The notes under the pieces were generated by a model, which saw only the letters and a list, made by a program, of their open reading frames with translations, was not told the DNA's origin and did no database searches. Shown here piece after piece: positions 58,361-64,000 of a stretch of 64,000 bases of DNA. The stretch comes from Micavibrio_A sp964539025 (GTDB lineage: Bacteria > Pseudomonadota > Alphaproteobacteria > Micavibrionales > Micavibrionaceae), in the NCBI GenBank assembly GCA_964539025.1, contig CAZIFA010000007.1:94091-158090 (forward strand). The letters are read 5' to 3'. Each line of letters starts with the position of its first letter. The stretch's first letter is position 1. Position numbers and translations under genes: made by a program.

Positions 58361-60190
58361 ATGGCTTTTAGTCTTCACACGCTCGACATAGAAAAACTGC
58401 CCGAGGCGGTCCCCAACCTCCCGAACAGGCTGCTGCCCTTTATGTGGTATTTCCTGCGGCAGGGCCGCGCGCAGTTTTTCTTCATGGCGCTCATTTTCGC
58501 CCTCTCCCACAGCATGGAGGCGATGCAGTATTACTTCCTCAAAGCCCTTATTGATGGGTTCAACGATGCCTCGAGCGCTAGCGAACTTCTTCATATTATG
58601 ATCTGGCCGATTTTCTGGTTTGTGCTACTGATCCTTATCGCGCAGCCAGCACTCGCACGTTACGCGACATTCCTGATGGCGAATTTGCGCCCCGCTTTCA
58701 CCAACCTGATGCGCAGGCAGCTCGCGCTCTACATGCACAACCACAGCTACGGCTATTTTCAAGATGATTTCGCCGGAAGGTTGGCCAGCAAGGTCGTCGA
58801 AACACCCTCCGCCATTTCCTCGATCATGCAGATGCTCATCGGTTCGGTCGGCATGGCAGTTATGTCGCTGCTCGTCGCGCTCGTGCTGTTCGCTCAGGCC
58901 TACTGGCTGTTTGGTGCACTGGTATTGATCTGGATGGCGGTCTATGCCGTTCTGCTCAAAATCTACATTCCTAAAATTCACAACGCTTCGAAAAAATTCC
59001 ATGACCAGACCAGCGTTATCCGCGGTCGTTTTGTTGACACGTTGACGAACGTGCTTACCGTCAAACTTTTTGCGCGCCGCACGCATGAAGATGAATACCT
59101 GACATCATCCCTTGGCCGGTCTGTCGAACGTGGCCAGACGCTGATGCACACGATCAACATGATGCAGATATGGCTGGAGGTGCTCAGCGTCGCTTTTATC
59201 GGCGCCGCCTTCGCACTTGCCGTCTATGGCTGGGATAACAAGGAACTCACACTCGGTGATATCGCCATGATCCTACCGCTGACCATCCGCCTGATGAACA
59301 TGTCATGGTGGATGTCCGACGTGTTCACATCCCTCTTTGAAAGCTTCGGCCAAGTGCAAGAAGGCATGGAAACCATCACCGTCCGCCACAACGTCACCGA
59401 TGCGCCAAACGCGCCCGACATCAAAATCAACAACGCGAAGATCGAATTCAAGGACGTGCATTTCTCCTATGGCGCGCTCCCGGTCTTCGATCATTTCAAT
59501 TTGAATATCCCCGCGGGGCAAAAAGTCGGCCTGATCGGCCCTTCTGGTGCCGGCAAATCCACCCTGATGCAACTCCTCTTGCGCCTCTATGACATTCAAG
59601 GCGGCACCATCGCCATCGACGATCAAGCCATCGATAAAGTACGGCAAGATTCTCTACGTTCCCAAATCGCCGTCATCCCGCAAATGACCGACCTTCTCCA
59701 CCGCTCCATCCGCGACAACATCCGCTACGGACGCTTGGATGCTACCGATGAAGAAGTGCTGGATGCCGCCCGCCGCGCCCACGCCGATGAATTTATTCAC
59801 GACCTCGAAGATAAAAAAGGCCGCAAAGGTTACGACGCGCACGCGGGCGAACGCGGCGTAAAATTGTCGGGCGGCCAGCGTCAGCGTATCGCTATCGCCC
59901 GCGCCATCTTAAAAAACGCGCCGGTGCTCGTGCTCGACGAAGCCACTTCCGCGCTTGATAGCGAGAGCGAACAGCTTATTCAAGCATCGCTGAAAGATTT
60001 GATGGTCGGAAAAACCGTCCTCGCCATCGCGCATCGCCTCTCCACCATCGCACATATGGATAGGCTTATCGTTCTGGACAAAGGAAAAATCGTCGAGGAC
60101 GGAACCCACGACGATTTATTATCGAACAACGGTCTCTATGCAAAACTCTGGGGCCTCCAGAGCGGCGGATTTTTAAAGCAGAAACTCTAA
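58361..60190 (+). CDS. ABC exporter, fused permease and ATPase (MsbA/multidrug type)
   Basis: 609 residues: six-helix transmembrane domain (about 1-330) and a C-terminal ATPase domain with Walker A GPSGAGKST, signature LSGGQRQRIAIARAIL, Walker B VLVLDEATSALD and H-loop IAHRLST. Half-transporter acting as a dimer in the inner membrane. The order and length fit MsbA-like lipid or drug exporters; whether it moves lipid A is not determined. No ribosome site is evident before the ATG. Confidence 0.9.
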   Translation: MAFSLHTLDIEKLPEAVPNLPNRLLPFMWYFLRQGRAQFFFMALIFALSHSMEAMQYYFLKALIDGFNDASSASELLHIMIWPIFWFVLLILIAQPALARYATFLMANLRPAFTNLMRRQLALYMHNHSYGYFQDDFAGRLASKVVETPSAISSIMQMLIGSVGMAVMSLLVALVLFAQAYWLFGALVLIWMAVYAVLLKIYIPKIHNASKKFHDQTSVIRGRFVDTLTNVLTVKLFARRTHEDEYLTSSLGRSVERGQTLMHTINMMQIWLEVLSVAFIGAAFALAVYGWDNKELTLGDIAMILPLTIRLMNMSWWMSDVFTSLFESFGQVQEGMETITVRHNVTDAPNAPDIKINNAKIEFKDVHFSYGALPVFDHFNLNIPAGQKVGLIGPSGAGKSTLMQLLLRLYDIQGGTIAIDDQAIDKVRQDSLRSQIAVIPQMTDLLHRSIRDNIRYGRLDATDEEVLDAARRAHADEFIHDLEDKKGRKGYDAHAGERGVKLSGGQRQRIAIARAILKNAPVLVLDEATSALDSESEQLIQASLKDLMVGKTVLAIAHRLSTIAHMDRLIVLDKGKIVEDGTHDDLLSNNGLYAKLWGLQSGGFLKQKL

Positions 60191-60209
60191 ATTGCCTTAC
60201 TCCAACAAC

Positions 60210-60333
60210 TGTCACCCCGCGGCGACGCGAAGCGTCGCACTAGAGCGGTACCCGATTGATTCACTCTACGTTGTCATCCCCCGGCTTGACCGGGGGATCC
60301 AGAACTGGATTCCCCGCCTTCGCGGGGAATGAC
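60210..60333. repeat. dispersed composite palindrome, family A, copy 5
   Basis: A partial unit TGTCACCCCGCGGCG...GCGTCGC followed by a full one (60271-60333) TGTCATCCCCCGGC...CCGGGGGATCC...GGGGAATGAC. Between convergent ABC transporter and CysQ-like genes. Confidence 0.7.
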
Positions 60334-60360
60334 GGTTTTTGATAGTGGTGCGAAAATCCT

Positions 60361-61245
60361 CTAACCCAGCTTCCTCGCGACAAACGCAGGCATTCTTCTC
60401 TTAACATTGAAATCGGGCTGCACACCGAACATAATCTCGCGTGAAGGTTCGGGAGCTTCATCTATAAAAAACATCTCTCCGCCCGCGTTTTTCAACAACA
60501 ACCACCACGGCGCGTTGTCATGCGGATACCCGCTTTGAAAAGACTCGTTCGACCGGACAGCCATATCCGCCCTGCCCCCTAGAACGTCTATCATCCCACC
60601 CATCGGCGATTTATCTTGCGGATGCTTTGGGAGGGACAGATGTGGCTCCAACTTCTCCCGCATCATGTCATAGAACCGATCTTGTTTTTTGCCGCGCAGA
60701 TTGAACGTGGCCGTCAGATACTGGGGGGTCGGCGTTCGCACCTGTAAAATTTCTGCCGCATCCAGATTGAGCCTATCTCCGGCCAGCAGCCTATCTATAT
60801 CCTTGCAGTAATAAGACTTCATGCCGCTCGCCGTGAACAATGCTTCTTGTTTTCGCGGCTCATATATAACGCCCAATACAGGCTCTCCCGCCTCGCCTAT
60901 CATCGCGACATTGATGTAATAGTCCAGTTTGCTTTTACCCTGTATGGAATCGATAAAAATATGCGTGCCGTCCAACGGATCGATCAGCCAGTGCCGCTCG
61001 CCCTTTTGTGCACTGACATCATTTTCTTCGGAAACAACTTTGATAGCTGTCGCTCCAAGCCTGTATTCAAGAAGGGCATTGGCGGCATAATCGGCAGATG
61101 TGACGCGGCTATGATCGGGTTTTGTTTTAATCGCGAGATCGCCCGGGAATGCCCGGTAATGTTCAATAACGACCGCAGCTTCTTGCGAAGCCTTCAGCGC
61201 GATATAAAGAAACTGCAAAAAATTCTGTGACATTTCCTGCATCAA
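60361..61245 (-). CDS. inositol-monophosphatase-fold phosphatase, CysQ-like
   Basis: 294 residues. Metal-site block WLIDPLDGTHIFID near residue 90, preceded by the Glu-rich VVSEEND near residue 70 and followed by the C-terminal GYPHDNAPWWLLLKNAGGEMF in place of the usual W-D-xA-A motif. CysQ (3'(2'),5'-bisphosphate nucleotidase, which removes PAP) and SuhB-type members share this fold; the PLDGT-x-x-F form favours CysQ-like. A sulfotransferase gene, whose by-product would be PAP, is 11 kb away. Six bases from the upstream small exported gene, so co-transcribed. Confidence 0.8.
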   Translation of the reverse strand: MMQEMSQNFLQFLYIALKASQEAAVVIEHYRAFPGDLAIKTKPDHSRVTSADYAANALLEYRLGATAIKVVSEENDVSAQKGERHWLIDPLDGTHIFIDSIQGKSKLDYYINVAMIGEAGEPVLGVIYEPRKQEALFTASGMKSYYCKDIDRLLAGDRLNLDAAEILQVRTPTPQYLTATFNLRGKKQDRFYDMMREKLEPHLSLPKHPQDKSPMGGMIDVLGGRADMAVRSNESFQSGYPHDNAPWWLLLKNAGGEMFFIDEAPEPSREIMFGVQPDFNVKRRMPAFVARKLG

Positions 61246-61251
61246 AAGTAA

Positions 61252-61578
61252 TTACTGCGTCAGCACGAATTCTTGAACGTTGATGCAGACAACATCCGGC
61301 TGATCTTGTTCTATGGCGCGTTTTTTCCGCAGATCATAAAATTTTGCGCAAAGTTCCGTCGGTTTTTGCTGGGCATTCATCCCACTATCAACAACATCGA
61401 TGACATCGATAACGCCATCTTTACGCGGCGTGACAATACGCATGCCGTTTAGCTCTCGGCCCTTCGCCAACAATTCCACTTTAACGATTTCATGAGCCTT
61501 GTTCGGGTCTGCTGCATGTGCAACGGCGGCAACACCAAAAGCAGCAACAGCGGCAATCGTGGACGGAATGAATTTCAT
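61252..61578 (-). CDS. small exported hypothetical protein
   Basis: 108 residues with a signal peptide (MKFIPSTIAAVAAFGVAAVAHA). Mature part contains VKVELLAKGRELNGMRIVTPRKDG, two Cys (ELCAKFYDL, VVCINVQEF) that could pair. No recognised family. A GGAG precedes the ATG. It is the first gene of a two-gene unit with the CysQ-like gene. Confidence 0.7.
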   Translation of the reverse strand: MKFIPSTIAAVAAFGVAAVAHAADPNKAHEIVKVELLAKGRELNGMRIVTPRKDGVIDVIDVVDSGMNAQQKPTELCAKFYDLRKKRAIEQDQPDVVCINVQEFVLTQ

Positions 61579-61716
61579 TTTATATCTCCTCTATGACCGG
61601 GCGGACTTTACCTTTGCTTTTTAGTTATGTCAATGCAATCTATTGAACTTTCCCGTTGCGCCGCCATATCACCTTATATTATAAGAGAATTCGGATAGGG
61701 GAACAAAGTAGGAACA

Positions 61717-64000
61717 ATGCTCAAAACACTGTCGGTTCGCGGGGCGCGCGAACACAATCTTAAAAACGTTAACGTCGATATCCCGCGCGATAAACTGATC
61801 GTGATCACGGGTCTATCCGGCTCGGGCAAATCCTCCCTCGCTTTTGATACGATTTATGCCGAAGGGCAGCGTCGCTACGTCGAATCTCTTTCTGCTTATG
61901 CGCGCCAGTTTTTGGAGATGATGCAAAAACCGGATGTGGATTCCATCGAAGGCCTCTCGCCCGCCATTTCCATCGAACAAAAAACAACGAGCAAAAACCC
62001 GCGCTCCACCGTCGGCACCGTAACGGAAATTCACGATTATATGCGCCTCTTATGGGCGCGCGTCGGGATTCCGTATTCACCCGCCACCGGCCTGCCGATT
62101 GAATCGCAATCCGCCTCGCAAATCGTAGATCAAATTATGAAGATGGCCGAAGGCACAAAACTCATGATCCTCGCGCCCGTCGTGCGGGGCCGCAAAGGCG
62201 AATACAAAAAAGAATTCAAGGAATATCAAGCCAAGGGGTTTCAACGCGTCAAGGTCGATGGAAAAATCTATGACATTGATGATGTGCCGGACCTGAACAA
62301 AAAACTCAAACACGATATCGAAGTCGTGGTCGACCGTATCGTCGTGAAATCCGATCTCGGCAATCGCCTAGCCGATTCCGTTGAAACCGCTTTGCGCCTC
62401 GCCGAAGGCCTGATCATCGTTGAAAACGCAGACGATGGAAAACAACAACTCTTCTCCGAAAAATTCGCCTGCCCCGTGTCCGGTTTCACGATTGCCGAAA
62501 TCGAACCGCGCCTGTTCTCCTTCAACTCGCCGCACGGCGCATGCCCTGCCTGCGACGGACTTGGCCAGATGCTCCATTTCGATGAAGACCTCGTTGTACC
62601 CGATAAAACCAAAAGCATTGATGACGGCGCAATCTATCCATGGTCGAAGAATTACTCGCGTTATTACATGCAAACGTTAGAGGCCGTCGTCAAAGACATG
62701 GGCGGCAAGATGAACACACCGTGGAACAAGCTCAAAGAAGATGTCCGCAACGCCGTACTCTACGGCACCGAACATGACGTCACCTTTACCTATGATGACG
62801 GCTCGCGCAGTTATAAAACGACGAAACCGTTTGAAGGCGTCCTGCCCAATCTCGAACGCCGCATGGTGGAAACGGATTCCCAAACCATCCGCGATGAACT
62901 CGCCGAATTCCAGGCCTCCGCCCACTGCGAAGATTGCAAAGGCTACCGCCTGAAACCCGAAGCGCTCGCGGTCAAAATCGCGGGCCATCATATCGGCGAA
63001 GCCTCGGAAATGAGCATCGAAGCCGCGCATGAATGGTTTGCACTCCTTGCCTGTCATCCTGAGCGCAGCGAAGGATCTCATTCAAAAGGCAAAAGAGATT
63101 CTTCGGCTTCGCCTCAGAATGACACCCCTGTTTTAACAAAACAGCAAATGGAAATCGCCACGCGCATTCTAAAGGAAATCAACGACCGCCTGACCTTCCT
63201 GATGAATGTCGGCCTCGACTACCTCACCCTTTCCCGCTCTTCCGCCACACTCTCCGGCGGCGAGAGTCAGCGCATCCGCCTCGCGTCGCAAATTGGCTCC
63301 GGCCTCACGGGCGTGTTGTACGTTCTTGATGAACCCTCCATCGGCCTGCACCAAAAAGACAACCACCGCCTGCTCGATACGTTGAAACATCTGCGCGATA
63401 TCGGCAACACGGTCATCGTGGTCGAACATGACGAAGACGCCATCCGCATCGCCGATTACCTGATCGACATGGGTCCCGGCGCGGGCGTCCATGGCGGCAT
63501 GGTGATTGCTGAAGGCACACCTTCGCAGGTGATGAAAAATAAAAAATCCGTTACCGCAAGATACCTGACAGGCGATCTGGAAGTGCCGACGCCCCACACG
63601 CGCCGCAAGGGCAAAAAGGGCCACACGCTTTCCCTCTCCGGCTGCACGGGCAACAATCTCAAAAATATTTCCGCCGACATTCCGCTCGGAACTTTCACCT
63701 GCGTCACGGGCGTGTCCGGCTCGGGCAAATCCACCTTCACCATCGACACGCTGTACCGCGCTGTCAGCCACCAATTGATGGGCAGCAACGAACGGCCATT
63801 GCCTTACAAAAAACTTGAAGGCATCGAATATCTGGATAAAGTCATCGATATCGACCAATCCCCCATCGGCCGCACACCGCGCTCCAACCCCGCCACTTAC
63901 ACGGGCGCCTTCACACCGATCCGTGATTGGTTTGCCGGATTGCCGGAATCAAAGGCGCGCGGCTACGGCCCCGGCCGCTTCTCGTTCAACGTGAAGGGCG
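61717..64000 (+). CDS. uvrA: excinuclease ABC subunit A, 3' truncated, with an in-frame repeat insertion
   Basis: Damage-recognition ATPase of nucleotide excision repair. The frame is open from the ATG at 61717 (TAGGAA upstream) to the window edge (761 codons); about 200 codons are missing. Walker A GLSGSGKSSLA near residue 30, Cys zinc-binding blocks, ABC signature LSGGESQRIRLASQIGSGL, VLDEPSIGLHQKDN, and a second P-loop VSGSGKSTFTID. Residues about 446-469 (CHPERSEGS ... SPQNDT) are encoded by a family B palindrome (63052-63124) placed in the short linker before LTKQQMEIATRILKEINDRL. Confidence 0.96.
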   Translation, partial: MLKTLSVRGAREHNLKNVNVDIPRDKLIVITGLSGSGKSSLAFDTIYAEGQRRYVESLSAYARQFLEMMQKPDVDSIEGLSPAISIEQKTTSKNPRSTVGTVTEIHDYMRLLWARVGIPYSPATGLPIESQSASQIVDQIMKMAEGTKLMILAPVVRGRKGEYKKEFKEYQAKGFQRVKVDGKIYDIDDVPDLNKKLKHDIEVVVDRIVVKSDLGNRLADSVETALRLAEGLIIVENADDGKQQLFSEKFACPVSGFTIAEIEPRLFSFNSPHGACPACDGLGQMLHFDEDLVVPDKTKSIDDGAIYPWSKNYSRYYMQTLEAVVKDMGGKMNTPWNKLKEDVRNAVLYGTEHDVTFTYDDGSRSYKTTKPFEGVLPNLERRMVETDSQTIRDELAEFQASAHCEDCKGYRLKPEALAVKIAGHHIGEASEMSIEAAHEWFALLACHPERSEGSHSKGKRDSSASPQNDTPVLTKQQMEIATRILKEINDRLTFLMNVGLDYLTLSRSSATLSGGESQRIRLASQIGSGLTGVLYVLDEPSIGLHQKDNHRLLDTLKHLRDIGNTVIVVEHDEDAIRIADYLIDMGPGAGVHGGMVIAEGTPSQVMKNKKSVTARYLTGDLEVPTPHTRRKGKKGHTLSLSGCTGNNLKNISADIPLGTFTCVTGVSGSGKSTFTIDTLYRAVSHQLMGSNERPLPYKKLEGIEYLDKVIDIDQSPIGRTPRSNPATYTGAFTPIRDWFAGLPESKARGYGPGRFSFNVKG
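63052..63124. repeat. dispersed palindrome, family B, copy 6, inside uvrA
   Basis: Arms TGTCATCCTGAGCG and CTCAGAATGACA with GCGAAGGATCTC and GAGATTCTTCGG inside. It matches the intergenic copies at 32804, 47495 and 49173 but keeps the uvrA frame open. Confidence 0.85.

Noticed and set aside
7144..60333. CRISPR-like interpretation of the recurring short palindromes
   Set aside because: Copies are scattered singly across the window, not in arrays with regular spacers, and no cas gene is present.

Overview
The window is a contiguous piece of an alphaproteobacterial chromosome of moderately high G+C. This is inferred from gene content and gene order; no rRNA is present to place it further. The order fits alphaproteobacteria: carA divergent from yqeY followed by dnaG-rpoD; carB-greA-Lrp-trxB-LysR; recG divergent from sdhE-mfd; uvrA divergent from ssb, then gyrA and coaD. 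A Rhodospirillales- or Micavibrio-like lineage is possible but not shown. Nearly everything is housekeeping. I see no prophage, insertion sequence, CRISPR array or conjugative element.

Layout. 1-2959: end of a lipid A/Kdo operon (waaA, lpxK, lpxL-like). 2962-4026: an HD protein carrying the class I cyclic nucleotide phosphodiesterase signature. 4182-9036: class II DAHP synthase, NAD synthetase, gltX and a small exported protein. 9033-13645: an HTH protein, trmJ, rpsD, EF-hand and Pro/Ala-rich exported proteins and tRNA-Ile(CAT). 13687-21030: an SseB-like protein, rpoD, dnaG, a PAS chemoreceptor, YdcF-like and YqeY. 21108-27317: carA and carB separated by a Cys-rich mini-protein, an ICMT-like methyltransferase and a beta-carbonic anhydrase. 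27402-32591: an unknown protein, an EF-hand protein, greA, Lrp, an ELM1-family protein, trxB and LysR. 32680-32772: a predicted small RNA. 33018-39244: patatin, alpha/beta hydrolase, aspartate aminotransferase, flippase-like and O-antigen-ligase-like proteins. 39222-46706: AmgK-like kinase, mfd, sdhE, recG. 46837-58059: DUF502, GlyRS, tRNA-Lys, sulfotransferase, coaD, two unknowns, a diguanylate cyclase, gyrA, DUF2059, ssb and GST. 58361-64000: ABC exporter, CysQ-like phosphatase, a small exported protein and the 5' part of uvrA.

The most striking non-genic signal is a dense set of dispersed palindromic repeats of several families, sitting mostly between genes. Two copies have inserted in frame into protein-coding genes, mfd and uvrA, both DNA-repair genes, and a third copy supplies the C-terminus and stop codon of the ELM1-family gene. 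This resembles the coding palindromic elements described in Rickettsia. Other leads are a UUCG-capped small RNA with three CUCCC motifs, a terminator hairpin in the greA leader, Leu at the quinolone-determining serine of GyrA, and an AT-rich patch inside GlyRS.
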